Below are positions 35,958 to 44,741 of a stretch of 64,000 nucleotides of DNA, in pieces. The stretch is from contig JASCNX010000002.1 in assembly GCA_029968055.1 (NCBI GenBank), positions 248,001 to 312,000 on the forward strand, written 5' to 3'. The notes below the pieces were generated by a model. The model was not told the origin of the DNA. It ran no database searches and saw only the letters and a program-made list of their open reading frames with translations. This DNA comes from Xenophilus aerolatus. GTDB taxonomy: Bacteria > Pseudomonadota > Gammaproteobacteria > Burkholderiales > Burkholderiaceae_C. Both the position numbers and the translations under genes were made by a program. Within the stretch, counting starts at the first letter, position 1; each line of letters begins with the position of its first letter.

Positions 35958-37448
35958 ATGGCTGAGCCGGGCGGCACGCAACGCGTCTACCGTGCGCCCT
36001 GTCCCGGCTGCGGTGCGCCGGTCGAGTTCCGCTCGGCGCAGTCGGCCTTCGCCGTCTGCCCCTATTGCCAGAGCACCGTGGTGCGCCAGGGCGAGCAGCT
36101 CGCGCGCATCGGGAAGATGGCAGAGCTGTTCGACGACTTCAGCCCGCTGCAGCTCTTTGCCACGGGCCGCATCCAGGACAAGGCCTTCACCCTCGTCGGG
36201 CGTCTGCAGTACGCCTACGAGGGCGGCCGCTGGACCGAATGGGTGGCCCAGATCAACGGCACCGAGGACCGCACCGGCGTCCTGAGCGAGGACAACGGCG
36301 CCTACGTCTTCTCGCTGCCCTATGCGCTGCAGCAGCCCGCGCCGCCCGCAGACCAGTTGCGCGTGGGCGCCACCCACACCTTCAACGGGCAGGGCTACAC
36401 CGTCGCGTCCAACGAGGAAGTGAAGCTGGTGTCGGCGCAGGGCGAGCTGCCCCGACTGCCAGAACTCGGCAAGCCCTTCCGCGTCGTCGAACTGCGCAAC
36501 GAGAAGGGCCTGGTCCTGAGCCTGGACTACGACTCGGCCCCGCCGACGGCCTACCTGGGCCGCTCGGTGGAGCTGGACGACCTGAAGATGGCCGGGCTGC
36601 GCGACGAGTCCGCCAAGGAAGAGAAAGGCCGCGGCTTCGCGTGCCCCCACTGCGGCTCGCCGGTCACGCTCAACTTCGCCGACAGCAAGAGCGTCACCTG
36701 CCCGTCGTGCAAGAGCATCATCGACACCAGCGCCGGGATCGGCGGGGAGCTGAAGTACGCCACCCAGAACGAGCCGGTGCAGCCCCTCATCGCGCTGGGC
36801 ACGCCCGGCACGCTGCAGGGCGCGCAGTGGCAGGTGGTCGGCTTCCAGCACCGCATGGGCCAGGAGCCCGGCGACGACGAGCAGTTCGGCTGGGACGAAT
36901 ACCTGCTCTACAACCGAAAGCGCGGCTTCAGCTTCCTGGTCGATGCGAGCGACGGCTGGAGCATGGTCAAGCCCGCGACCGGCGCACCGGTCGTCTCCGA
37001 CGGCGGCCAGACGGCGCGCTACCTCGGCCGCACCTACCGGCAGAAGTACGCCTACGAGGCCGAGACCACCTATGTCGCCGGCGAGTTCTACTGGCAGGTG
37101 CAGCGCGGCCAGAAGACCAGCAACCGCGACTACGGCGAGCCCAAGGGCGGCCTGCTGTCGATGGAACGCAGCGCCAACGAGCTAACCTGGTCCTACGGCA
37201 GCCGCATCGACAGCAACGCCGTGGCGGCGGCGTTCAAGCTCGATGCGAAGAAGGACATGTTCAAGCGCGCCGATGCGTTGCCGGTCAGTGCCGCGTCCAG
37301 CCTGGGCTGCGGCACCATCATCCTCATCGTCGTGGTGATCGTCATCCTGCTGATCATCCTGTCCACCTGCTCGAGTTCGTCGGGCAGCGGCTACCGCAGC
37401 TCGGGCGGCTCCTACGGGGGCTATTCGAGCGGCGGGGGCCACAAGTAG
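35958..37448 (+). CDS. Zinc-ribbon / DUF4178 membrane protein
   Basis: A 496-residue protein with an N-terminal zinc ribbon (CPGCG ... CPYCQ, about 15-37), a beta-rich DUF4178-type domain, a second zinc ribbon (CPHCG ... CPSCK, about 231-256), and another DUF4178-type domain (about 275-440). One membrane span (IILIVVVIVILLIILS) follows near 455-470, then a Ser/Gly/Tyr-rich tail. It is thus a tail-anchored cytoplasmic protein. DUF4178 has no known biochemistry but recurs beside DUF350 and spermidine-synthase-like genes. 101 bases after the SPFH gene. Confidence 0.85.
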   Translation: MAEPGGTQRVYRAPCPGCGAPVEFRSAQSAFAVCPYCQSTVVRQGEQLARIGKMAELFDDFSPLQLFATGRIQDKAFTLVGRLQYAYEGGRWTEWVAQINGTEDRTGVLSEDNGAYVFSLPYALQQPAPPADQLRVGATHTFNGQGYTVASNEEVKLVSAQGELPRLPELGKPFRVVELRNEKGLVLSLDYDSAPPTAYLGRSVELDDLKMAGLRDESAKEEKGRGFACPHCGSPVTLNFADSKSVTCPSCKSIIDTSAGIGGELKYATQNEPVQPLIALGTPGTLQGAQWQVVGFQHRMGQEPGDDEQFGWDEYLLYNRKRGFSFLVDASDGWSMVKPATGAPVVSDGGQTARYLGRTYRQKYAYEAETTYVAGEFYWQVQRGQKTSNRDYGEPKGGLLSMERSANELTWSYGSRIDSNAVAAAFKLDAKKDMFKRADALPVSAASSLGCGTIILIVVVIVILLIILSTCSSSSGSGYRSSGGSYGGYSSGGGHK

Positions 37449-37487
37449 CGCCCCCGCGTACACCCAACCTTCCACCGGAGAGACCGC

Positions 37488-37709
37488 ATGCCGAAAATCG
37501 AATGGCTCCAGCCCATGGCGATCCTGGGCACCTTGCTGTATGCCCTGATCGGCGTGGCGATCTTCTGGATCGCCTTCATCGTCATCGACAAGATCACCCC
37601 CTACGACCTGTGGGGCGAGATCGTCGAGAAGCACAACAAGGCCCTGGCCATGGTGGTGGCGGCCATGTGCCTGGGCATCAGCATCATCGTCGCCGCAGCG
37701 ATCCATTGA
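37488..37709 (+). CDS. DUF350 small inner-membrane protein
   Basis: Seventy-three residues, two membrane spans (about 11-33 and 52-71) around a short loop, starting MPKIEWLQPMA. It matches one half-unit of DUF350, the family of E. coli YjfL, whose operon also holds PspA-like and glutathionylspermidine-synthase-like genes. GGAGAGACCGC before the ATG is a good ribosome site. 39 bases after the DUF4178 gene, so the same operon. Confidence 0.85.
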   Translation: MPKIEWLQPMAILGTLLYALIGVAIFWIAFIVIDKITPYDLWGEIVEKHNKALAMVVAAMCLGISIIVAAAIH

Positions 37710-37736
37710 AGGTGGCCGGCGCCGGCCACCCCGGAG

Positions 37737-37797
37737 CCGTTCACGCTGAGCCTGTCGAAGCGCCGCGCCAGGGCTTCGACAGGCTCAGCCCGAACGG
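37737..37797. repeat. Dispersed inverted repeat (25-bp arms)
   Basis: Arms 37737-37761 and 37773-37797 are inverse complements with two mismatches (core GAGCCTGTCGAAGC / GCTTCGACAGGCTC) and an 11-base loop. This GCTTCGACAGGCTCAGC unit is a familiar dispersed intergenic palindrome in many proteobacteria. It sits between the DUF350 and SpeE-like genes and could trim or terminate the operon message. Confidence 0.85.
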
Positions 37798-37813
37798 TTG
37801 AGGGCTCCTTGCC

Positions 37814-39397
37814 ATGAACAAACCCCTCGCGCCGCCGGTCGACGCGGCCGCACTGCCTGCTGCGCCCGCCCGCCGCGCGGGCCCCTCCCCCGTCGCCATC
37901 GCCCTGCTCGCCAGCGTCTTCGTCGTCGCCGCCTGCGGGCTGGTTTACGAGCTGAGCGCGGCGGCGCTCAGCTCGTACCTGCTGGGCGACTCGGTGCTGC
38001 AGTTCAGCACCATCATCGGCACCTACCTGTTCGCCATGGGCGTGGGCTCGTGGCTGTCGCGCTACTTCGAGCGCCAGCTGCCCGCGCACTTCCTGCGCAT
38101 CGAGCTCATGGTCGCCCTCGTCGGCGGCTTCCTGCCGGCGCTGCTCTTCATCGCCAACGCCTACGTGCCGGGCGCCTTCCGCCTGCTGCTGTACGGCCTC
38201 GTGGTCGTGGTCGGCACGCTGGTGGGGCTGGAGATTCCGCTGGTCATGCGCATCCTTCGGCGCGACATCGTGCTCAAGGACCTGGTCTCGCAGGTGCTGA
38301 CCTTCGACTACCTCGGTGCGCTGGCCGTGTCGGTGGCCTTCCCGCTGCTGCTGGTGCCGCAGCTGGGCATGATCCGCACCGGGCTGCTCTTCGGCCTCAT
38401 GAACGCCGCCGTGGGCGCCTGGGCGCTGTGGCTGTTCCGGCACGAGCTGCGGCGCCTCGGTGCGCACGCGTTGGCCTGCATGCTCGCGCTGGCAGCGCTC
38501 GCGGCCGCCTTCGCCTTCGCGGACCGCATCACGACCCTGGCCGAAGACAAGTTCTACCAGGACCGCATCGTCTTTGCCGCCACCTCGCCCTACCAGCGCA
38601 TCGTGGTGACGCGGGGCAGCGCCGGGCACCGCCTGTTCCTCAACGGCAACTTGCAGTTCGCCGAGCGCGACGAGTACCGCTACCACGAGGCGCTGGTGCA
38701 CCCCGCCATGGCTGCCCACGGCGCACCGAAGAAGGTGGCCGTGCTCGGCGGCGGCGACGGCATGGCCGTGCGCGAGATCCTCCGGTACCCGTCGGTGGAA
38801 TCGGTGACGCTGGTCGAGCTCGATCCGAACATGACCAAACTGTTCACCGCGCACGAGACGCTGGCCGCGCTCAACGGCCACTCGCTCTCCTCGCCCAAGG
38901 TGAAGGTCGTCAACGCCGATGCGTTCAAGTGGTTGCAGGAGGCAGACGACCTTTTCGACGTCATCGTCGTCGACTTCCCCGACCCCACCAACTTCGCCAT
39001 CGGCAAGCTCTACACCAACAGCTTCTACGCCCTGCTCGACCGCCGCCTGGCCGCCAGCGGCTACGCCGTGATCCAGACCACCTCGCCACTGGTGGCGCGC
39101 AAGAGCTTCTGGACCGTGGCGCAGACCATCGAGTCCGTCGGCCTCGTGGCCACGCCCTACCACGCGCACGTGCCGAGCTTCGGCGAGTGGGGCTACGTCA
39201 TCGCCAGCCGTCGCCCCTGGCGCCGGCCCGACGCGCTGCCGGCGGGCCTGCGCTTCCTCACGGCCGACACGCTGCCCCTGCTCTTCGACTTCCCCAAGGA
39301 CATGGCCCGCGTGCCGGCCGAGGTGAACCGGCTGTCGAACCAGGTGCTGGTCACGACCTACGAGCAGGAGTGGGGCAAGGTCGGGGTCACGCATTGA
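37814..39397 (+). CDS. Membrane-fused spermidine-synthase-like aminopropyltransferase
   Basis: A 527-residue protein in two parts. The N-terminal 235 or so residues hold about seven membrane spans. The C-terminal 290 residues are a spermidine-synthase fold with the decarboxy-SAM binding motif 'VAVLGGGDGMAVREIL' near 307-322, 'LVELDPNMTKLF' near 335-346, and 'VIVVDFPDPTNFAIGKLY' near 384-401 (catalytic Asp). The SpeE fold suggests it moves an aminopropyl or similar group from decarboxylated SAM; the membrane part suggests a membrane or envelope substrate. Often annotated simply as polyamine aminopropyltransferase. Followed 7 bases later by the FAD gene. Confidence 0.87.
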   Translation: MNKPLAPPVDAAALPAAPARRAGPSPVAIALLASVFVVAACGLVYELSAAALSSYLLGDSVLQFSTIIGTYLFAMGVGSWLSRYFERQLPAHFLRIELMVALVGGFLPALLFIANAYVPGAFRLLLYGLVVVVGTLVGLEIPLVMRILRRDIVLKDLVSQVLTFDYLGALAVSVAFPLLLVPQLGMIRTGLLFGLMNAAVGAWALWLFRHELRRLGAHALACMLALAALAAAFAFADRITTLAEDKFYQDRIVFAATSPYQRIVVTRGSAGHRLFLNGNLQFAERDEYRYHEALVHPAMAAHGAPKKVAVLGGGDGMAVREILRYPSVESVTLVELDPNMTKLFTAHETLAALNGHSLSSPKVKVVNADAFKWLQEADDLFDVIVVDFPDPTNFAIGKLYTNSFYALLDRRLAASGYAVIQTTSPLVARKSFWTVAQTIESVGLVATPYHAHVPSFGEWGYVIASRRPWRRPDALPAGLRFLTADTLPLLFDFPKDMARVPAEVNRLSNQVLVTTYEQEWGKVGVTH

Positions 39398-39404
39398 ACG
39401 CCCC

Positions 39405-41042
39405 ATGACCTTGCGCCGCCGCGATTTCATCGGCGCCTCCGCCGGCACACTGGCGCTGGCCGGCTGCGAGTCGCGCCCGCCCATCGACGGCGGCTTCACC
39501 GGCATCGACGTCGCGCGCGGCCATGCCTGGCGCGACGGCGCGGGCCGGGGGGCCGCGCCGGCCGAAACGCGGCGCACGCGTGTGCTGATCGCCGGGGCCG
39601 GTGTGGCCGGGCTGGCCGCCGCGCGGGCGCTGCGCCTGGCCGGCACCGAGGACTTCGTGCTGCTCGAGCTGGAAGACGGCGCCGGCGGCAACGCCCGCGG
39701 CGGCCGCTTGCACGACATCGCCTGCCCGCTGGGTGCGCACTACCTGCCGACGCCCGGCGATGCTGCGCACGAGGTGCAGGACCTGCTCGAGGAACTGGGC
39801 CTGCGCCGCCGCGTCGCCGGCCGCTGGGAATACGACGAGCGGCACCTGTGCCACAGCCCGCAGGAGCGCCTCTTCTTCCGCGGCGAGTGGCAGGACGGCC
39901 TGCTGCCGCTGCATGGGGTGGCCGCCGGCACGCTGGCCCAGTACCACCGCTTCGCGCAGCGCGTCGAGGCGCTGCAGCGCGAGGCGCACTTCACCATCCC
40001 GGCCTTCCGCGCGCCAGTGACGACCGCCGCCGTGGCGCTGGATGCCGAGCCCTTCGCCGCCTGGCTGGCGCGCGAGGGCCTGGACGACCCGCAGCTGCGC
40101 TGGTACCTCGACTACTGCTGCCGCGACGACTACGGCGCCGGCGTCGCGCATGTCTCGGCCTGGGCCGGCATCCACTACTTCGCGAGCCGCCACGGCTTCC
40201 ATCCGCCGGGCGACGACGGCGCGGACGGCGAGCGCGAGGCGGTGCTGACCTGGCCCGAAGGCAACGGCTGGCTCACGCAGCGCCTGGCCGCGCCCCTGGG
40301 CGAGCGACTGCGCGCCGGCCACGCGGTGCTGCGCATCGCCGAGGTGCGGCACGGCGTCGAGGTCGACGCCTGGGATGCCGCCGCGCGGCGCGTCGTGCGC
40401 TGGCAGGCCGAGCGCTGCATCGTCGCGCTGCCCGCCTTCATCGCGGCACGCGTGGTCGAGCAGGCGCCGGACTTCCTGCGGCGGGCCGCCGCGGGCTTGC
40501 AGTACGCGCCGTGGCTGGTGGCCAACGTGCACCTGCGCGCGCCGCTGCAGGACCGGCCCGGCGCCGCGCCGAGCTGGGACAACGTGGTCTACGGCAGCCG
40601 CGGCCTGGGCTACGTCGATGCGCGCCACCAGACGCTGGACCCGACGCCGCGCGCCACGGTGGTCAGCTGGTACCGGCCGCTCGGCCCCAGCGGCTTCGAC
40701 GGCGCCACCGCGGCCGAGGGGCGCCGCCGCCTGCTCGACGCGCCCTGGAGCGCCTGGCGCGACGAACTGCTGGCCGAGCTGTCGGCGCCGCATCCCGACC
40801 TGGCCGACGTCGCGACGCGCATCGACATCACGCGCTACGGCCATGCGATGGCGATCCCCACGCCGGGGCTGGCGAGCCGAATCGGCCATTTGCGCCTGTC
40901 CCGTGGGCGCGGGCAGCCGTCCGAAGAGGAACAGCCGGCCCCGATCGCCGGTCGGATCACCTTCGCCCATGCCGACTGGGCCGGCTACTCCATCTTCGAA
41001 GAGGCCTTCACGCGCGGACATCTGGCGGGCTCGGCGGCCTGA
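39405..41042 (+). CDS. Tat-exported FAD-dependent amine-oxidase-like protein
   Basis: A 545-residue protein with a twin-arginine signal (RRRDFIG at 4-10) that ends LALAGC, a lipobox, so a Tat-exported lipoprotein is predicted. The mature part has the FAD-binding 'VLIAGAGVAGLAAARALRL' near 59-77 and 'LLELEDGAGGNARGG', and a C-terminal 'ITFAHADWAGYSIFEEAF' typical of flavin amine oxidases/protoporphyrinogen-oxidase-like proteins. Immediately after the SpeE-like gene, so a polyamine-derived substrate is an attractive but unproved idea. Convergent with the aldo/keto reductase gene. Confidence 0.85.
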   Translation: MTLRRRDFIGASAGTLALAGCESRPPIDGGFTGIDVARGHAWRDGAGRGAAPAETRRTRVLIAGAGVAGLAAARALRLAGTEDFVLLELEDGAGGNARGGRLHDIACPLGAHYLPTPGDAAHEVQDLLEELGLRRRVAGRWEYDERHLCHSPQERLFFRGEWQDGLLPLHGVAAGTLAQYHRFAQRVEALQREAHFTIPAFRAPVTTAAVALDAEPFAAWLAREGLDDPQLRWYLDYCCRDDYGAGVAHVSAWAGIHYFASRHGFHPPGDDGADGEREAVLTWPEGNGWLTQRLAAPLGERLRAGHAVLRIAEVRHGVEVDAWDAAARRVVRWQAERCIVALPAFIAARVVEQAPDFLRRAAAGLQYAPWLVANVHLRAPLQDRPGAAPSWDNVVYGSRGLGYVDARHQTLDPTPRATVVSWYRPLGPSGFDGATAAEGRRRLLDAPWSAWRDELLAELSAPHPDLADVATRIDITRYGHAMAIPTPGLASRIGHLRLSRGRGQPSEEEQPAPIAGRITFAHADWAGYSIFEEAFTRGHLAGSAA

Positions 41043-41070
41043 AAGGGAGCAGATCGCCAGCGCCAGGGCC

Positions 41071-42144
41071 CTAGCCCGGCGTGCCGACGCGCACCTGCGT
41101 GCCGCCGAAGATGTTGTTGCGCGGCACCGGCAGCTTCATGAAGTCGTGCGGGAAGCCCAGCGGCACCGCGCTCGCCGCGTCCAGCCGGCGCAGGTCCGCC
41201 TCGCCCAGGCGCAACTCGAGCGTGCCCAGGTTGTCCTCGAACTGTGCCGCCGTGCGCGCGCCGACGATGGGGATCGCACCGCGTCCCGGCCGCTGCAGCA
41301 GCCAAGCCAGCGCCACCTGTGCCGGTGAACGGTCCAGCGCCCGCGCGACGGCCTTCACCTCGTCGGCGATGTCCAGGTTGCGTTCGCTGAGCATGTCGTG
41401 CGTCAGCGCCACCTGCTGGCGCGTGCCCGTCACGCCCGGCGCATCGCGGTCGCCCTGTGCCAGCGCGGTGCGGTCGTACTTGCCCGCCAGCACGCCCATG
41501 CCCAGCGGCGACCAGGCGGTCACGCCCATGCCCAGCGCCTCGGCCATGGGCACCAGGTCGCGCTCCACCGTGCGCTGCACCAGGCTGTACTCGAGCTGCA
41601 GCGCCACCAGCGGTGTCCAGCCGCGCAGGTCGGCCAGCGTCTGCATGCGCGCCGCCTGCCAGGCCGGCGTGTCGGAGATGCCGGCGTACAGCACCTTGCC
41701 GGCGCGCACCAGGTCGTCGAAGCCGCGCATCACCTCCTCCACCGGCGTGGTGCCGTCCCAGATGTGCAGGTACAGGAGATCGATGTAGTCCGTGTCCAGG
41801 CGCTTGAGGCTCGCTTCCACTGCGCGCACCAGGCTCTTGCGGTGGTTGCCGCCGCCGTTGGGGTCGCCGGGGTGCAGGTTCAGCGAGTACTTGGTCGCCA
41901 GCACCAGCCGGTCGCGCCGGCCGGCGGCGAAGCGGCCCAGCAGCGCTTCGCTGCTGCCGCCGGTGTAGAAGTTGGCGGTGTCGACGAAGTTGCCGCCGCG
42001 CTCGACATACAGGTCGAAGATGCGCCGCGCCTCGGCCTCGTCGGCGCCCCAGCCCCAGTCGGTGCCGAAGGTCATCGCGCCCAATGCCAGCGGGCTCACG
42101 CGCAGGCCGCTGCGGCCCAAGGTCAGGTAGTTGGTCAGTGCCAT
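41071..42144 (-). CDS. Aldo/keto reductase
   Basis: A 357-residue NADPH-dependent (beta/alpha)8 oxidoreductase. The catalytic tetrad is visible: Asp and Tyr in 'FVDTANFYTGG' near 53-63, Lys in 'LATKYSLN', and His in 'DLLYLHIWDGTTP' near 122-134. The C-terminal cofactor loop 'IPIVGARTAAQFEDNLG' is near 294-310. It is of the AKR11/12-like type (E. coli YajO relatives); substrate unknown. Divergent from the LysR gene at 42265, which is its likely regulator. Confidence 0.92.
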   Translation of the reverse strand: MALTNYLTLGRSGLRVSPLALGAMTFGTDWGWGADEAEARRIFDLYVERGGNFVDTANFYTGGSSEALLGRFAAGRRDRLVLATKYSLNLHPGDPNGGGNHRKSLVRAVEASLKRLDTDYIDLLYLHIWDGTTPVEEVMRGFDDLVRAGKVLYAGISDTPAWQAARMQTLADLRGWTPLVALQLEYSLVQRTVERDLVPMAEALGMGVTAWSPLGMGVLAGKYDRTALAQGDRDAPGVTGTRQQVALTHDMLSERNLDIADEVKAVARALDRSPAQVALAWLLQRPGRGAIPIVGARTAAQFEDNLGTLELRLGEADLRRLDAASAVPLGFPHDFMKLPVPRNNIFGGTQVRVGTPG

Positions 42145-42251
42145 GGTCCGGTCTTTCGTGAAGAAGAAGTCAACAGTCGATGGCTCGAAGTTAGGGCAAC
42201 GATTCAGCGGGAAAAAGCCCCGAAGGCCGCATGCGTCTTGAAGCCGCACTT

Positions 42252-42257
42252 CATAAT
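42252..42257 (+). promoter_or_regulatory. -10-like hexamer 7 bases before LysR start
   Basis: CATAAT (5 of 6 to consensus) ends 7 bases before the ATG at 42265, with no Shine-Dalgarno between. This predicts a leaderless message for the LysR gene. Confidence 0.45.
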
Positions 42258-42264
42258 TGGCCGC

Positions 42265-43188
42265 ATGTCGCCCGAGCTGCTTCCCGCCATCGCGGCCTTT
42301 GCGCAGGTGGCGCGGCATGCCAGCTTCACCCGGGCGGCGGCGCACCTGGGCGTGTCGCCCTCGGCGCTGTCGCAGACGGTGCGCACGCTCGAAGGCCGGC
42401 TCGGCGTGCGGCTGCTGGACCGCAGCACGCGCCGCGTCGGCCTCACCGAGCTGGGCCGCCAGTTCCTCGACGCGGCGGCGCCCGGCCTGGCGCAACTCGC
42501 GCAGGCGGTGGACGGCCTGGACGAGCGGCGCGACCTGCCGGCCGGCGTGCTGCGGCTGAACCTCTCCAGCGTGGCGGCGCACGTGCTGCTGGTGCCGCAT
42601 CTGGCGGACTTCGCTGCAGCCCATCCGGGCGTCACGCTCGAGCTGCATTGCGACAACCGCCTGCTGGACCTGGTGGACGGCGGCTTCGACGCGGGCATCC
42701 GCCTGGGCGAAAGCCTGGCGCAGGACGTGGTGGCGGTGCCCTTCGGAGGGCCGCAGCGGCTGGTGTGCTTCGCTGCGCCGGGCTATCTGGCATCCCGCCC
42801 TGCGCCGCGCAGCCCCGCGGAGTTGAAGGACCACGCCTGCGTCAACATCCGCCTGACGGCCGGCGGCGTGTACCGGTGGGAATTCGCGCAGGCCGGCCGC
42901 GTGTTCGAGATGGCGGTGCAGGGGCCGCTCGTGGCCAACGACAACGGCGTGCTGATCGCCGCCGTGCGCGCCGGCGCGGGCATCGGCTGTGCGTTCGAGG
43001 GCGAGGTGCGTCGCGACTTCGAGGCCGGCACGCTGGTGCCGTTGCTGAGCCGCTGGTGGGCACGGTTCCCCGGCTTCCACCTCTACCACCCGAGCCGCGC
43101 CCAGATGCCGCGCAAGCTGCGCGCCTTCATCGATTTCATGCAGCCGCGGCTGCGCGACGACGTGCCGCCAGCCGGCACGCGCGGCTGA
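42265..43188 (+). CDS. LysR-type transcriptional regulator
   Basis: A 307-residue LTTR. The HTH is 'ASFTRAAAHLGVSPSALSQTVRTLEGRLG' in residues about 19-47, followed by the linker helix and a substrate-binding domain ('GFDAGIRLGESLAQDVVAVP' near 137-156). It belongs to the subgroup often found divergent from a reductase, with the PxxL-type 'RLLDRSTRRVGLTELG'. The divergent aldo/keto reductase gene is the probable target; the 120-base spacer holds both promoters. Confidence 0.92.
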   Translation: MSPELLPAIAAFAQVARHASFTRAAAHLGVSPSALSQTVRTLEGRLGVRLLDRSTRRVGLTELGRQFLDAAAPGLAQLAQAVDGLDERRDLPAGVLRLNLSSVAAHVLLVPHLADFAAAHPGVTLELHCDNRLLDLVDGGFDAGIRLGESLAQDVVAVPFGGPQRLVCFAAPGYLASRPAPRSPAELKDHACVNIRLTAGGVYRWEFAQAGRVFEMAVQGPLVANDNGVLIAAVRAGAGIGCAFEGEVRRDFEAGTLVPLLSRWWARFPGFHLYHPSRAQMPRKLRAFIDFMQPRLRDDVPPAGTRG

Positions 43189-43206
43189 CGCGCCGGCGCC
43201 AGCGTC

Positions 43207-44739
43207 TCAGACGACCGACGCGGCCGCCGCCTCCGTGGGCAGGTGTGCATGCCGGTCGTCCGGCGGCGCCGTGACGATCGAATCGAGCGCCGGCACGGCG
43301 GGCCGCAGCCGGGCGATGTCGGGTCGCGGGCGGCGCAGCGTCTGGTCGGCCGCGAAGGCCGATTCCATGGCCTGCGCCGCGCCCAGCAGCGCGAGGTCGC
43401 CGCGGAAGCGCCCGGTCACCTGCAGTCCGAAGGGCATGCCCTGCGGGTCGACGCCGCAGGGCAGCGTGATCGACGGGTGAGTGGTCAGCGTGACCACGTA
43501 GGTCAGCGCCAGCCAGCGGTAGTAGTTGGCCTGCGGCCGGCCGTCGATCTCGGCCGCGAAGGGCTGCGTCCACGGGAAGGGCGAGACCGGCGTGGTCGGC
43601 GAGAGCACGAGGTCGTAGCCCTCGAACACCTTCTGGAAGCGGGCCAGGATGCGCGTCTGCTCCGTCTGCGCCCAGGCGCTGTCCAGCAGGCTCATCGTCG
43701 CGCCCATCTCGTAGTTGGCGCGCGGGTTGGGTCCCAGGCTGGACGGGTCGCGCTCGTAGGCCTCGCGCATGCCGGCGACGAAGGCCTCGGCGCGCAGCAC
43801 GTCGAAGCAGCGGTGCACGTCCTGCGGCGCACCGAGGTCGATGCGCACCTCGTCGCAGGCCGCGAACAGGCCCGACATCGCGGCCATGCGCGCGTGCATC
43901 GTGCGGCGGATGGCCGGGTCCACGTCGCACAGGCCGAAGTCCTCGGTCCAGGCCACGCGCAGGCGCGAGAGGTCGACCTCCCCAGGCCGCAGGAAGGCCA
44001 TCGCATCGAGCGGATGGCTCAGCGGGTCGCCGGGGTGCGCGCCAGCGCTGGCGGCCAGCTGCAGGCAGGCATCGGCCACGTCGCGGCCCATCGGCCCGAC
44101 GACCGAGATCGGCGACCAGCCCAGCGGCTTGCGCACGCTCGGCACCACCCCCGGCGAGGGCCGGAAGCCCACGACGCCGCACTTGGCGGCCGGAATGCGC
44201 AGCGAGCCCCCCGTGTCCGAGCCGGTGGCCAGCGGCAGCAGGTCCAGCGCCAGCGCCGCCGCCGAGCCGCCGGAAGAGCCGCCGGCGTTGAGGTTCGGAT
44301 CGAACGGGTTGCCGGTCGCACCCCACACCGGGTTGCGGCTGTTGGCGCCCGCGCCCATCTCGGGCACGTTGGTCTTGCCGACCACGACGGCGCCGGCGGC
44401 GCGCAGCCGCCGAACCAGCTCGATGTCCTGCGCCGGCACATGGTTGCGCAGGCTGGGCGTGCCCATGGTGGACAGCAGCCCGGCGGTGGGCTCCAGGTCC
44501 TTCACGCCCAGCGGCAGGCCGTGCAGCAGGCCCAGCGGCTCGCCGCGCATCACGGCCTGCTCGGCGGCCCGTGCCTCGGCGCGCGCGCGCTCGTAGCAGG
44601 TGGCGGTGACGGCGTTGACGAAGGGGTTGAGCCGCTCGATGCGCGCGATGCAGGCTTCGAGCAGCTCGACCGGCGAGAGCTGGCGTGCGCCGATCAGGCG
44701 GCGCAGCTCGACGGCGGAGGTTTCGACGAGGTCTGCCAC
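43207..44739 (-). CDS. Amidase (amidase-signature family)
   Basis: A 510-residue AS-family hydrolase with a Ser-cisSer-Lys triad. Lys is in 'LPLGVKDLEPTAG' near 78-90, and the two Ser are in 'NAGGSSGGSAAALALDLLP' and 'TGSDTGGSLRIPAA' near 151-186. Family members cleave amides or glutamine in tRNA amidotransferases; this one is a metabolic amidase of unknown substrate. I use a GTG start at 44739, three bases after the stop of the upstream Bug gene, with GGCGGA 6 bases before; a TTG at 44745 overlapping that stop is also possible. Co-transcribed with the Bug gene. Confidence 0.9.
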   Translation of the reverse strand: MADLVETSAVELRRLIGARQLSPVELLEACIARIERLNPFVNAVTATCYERARAEARAAEQAVMRGEPLGLLHGLPLGVKDLEPTAGLLSTMGTPSLRNHVPAQDIELVRRLRAAGAVVVGKTNVPEMGAGANSRNPVWGATGNPFDPNLNAGGSSGGSAAALALDLLPLATGSDTGGSLRIPAAKCGVVGFRPSPGVVPSVRKPLGWSPISVVGPMGRDVADACLQLAASAGAHPGDPLSHPLDAMAFLRPGEVDLSRLRVAWTEDFGLCDVDPAIRRTMHARMAAMSGLFAACDEVRIDLGAPQDVHRCFDVLRAEAFVAGMREAYERDPSSLGPNPRANYEMGATMSLLDSAWAQTEQTRILARFQKVFEGYDLVLSPTTPVSPFPWTQPFAAEIDGRPQANYYRWLALTYVVTLTTHPSITLPCGVDPQGMPFGLQVTGRFRGDLALLGAAQAMESAFAADQTLRRPRPDIARLRPAVPALDSIVTAPPDDRHAHLPTEAAAASVV

Positions 44740-44741
44740 CG

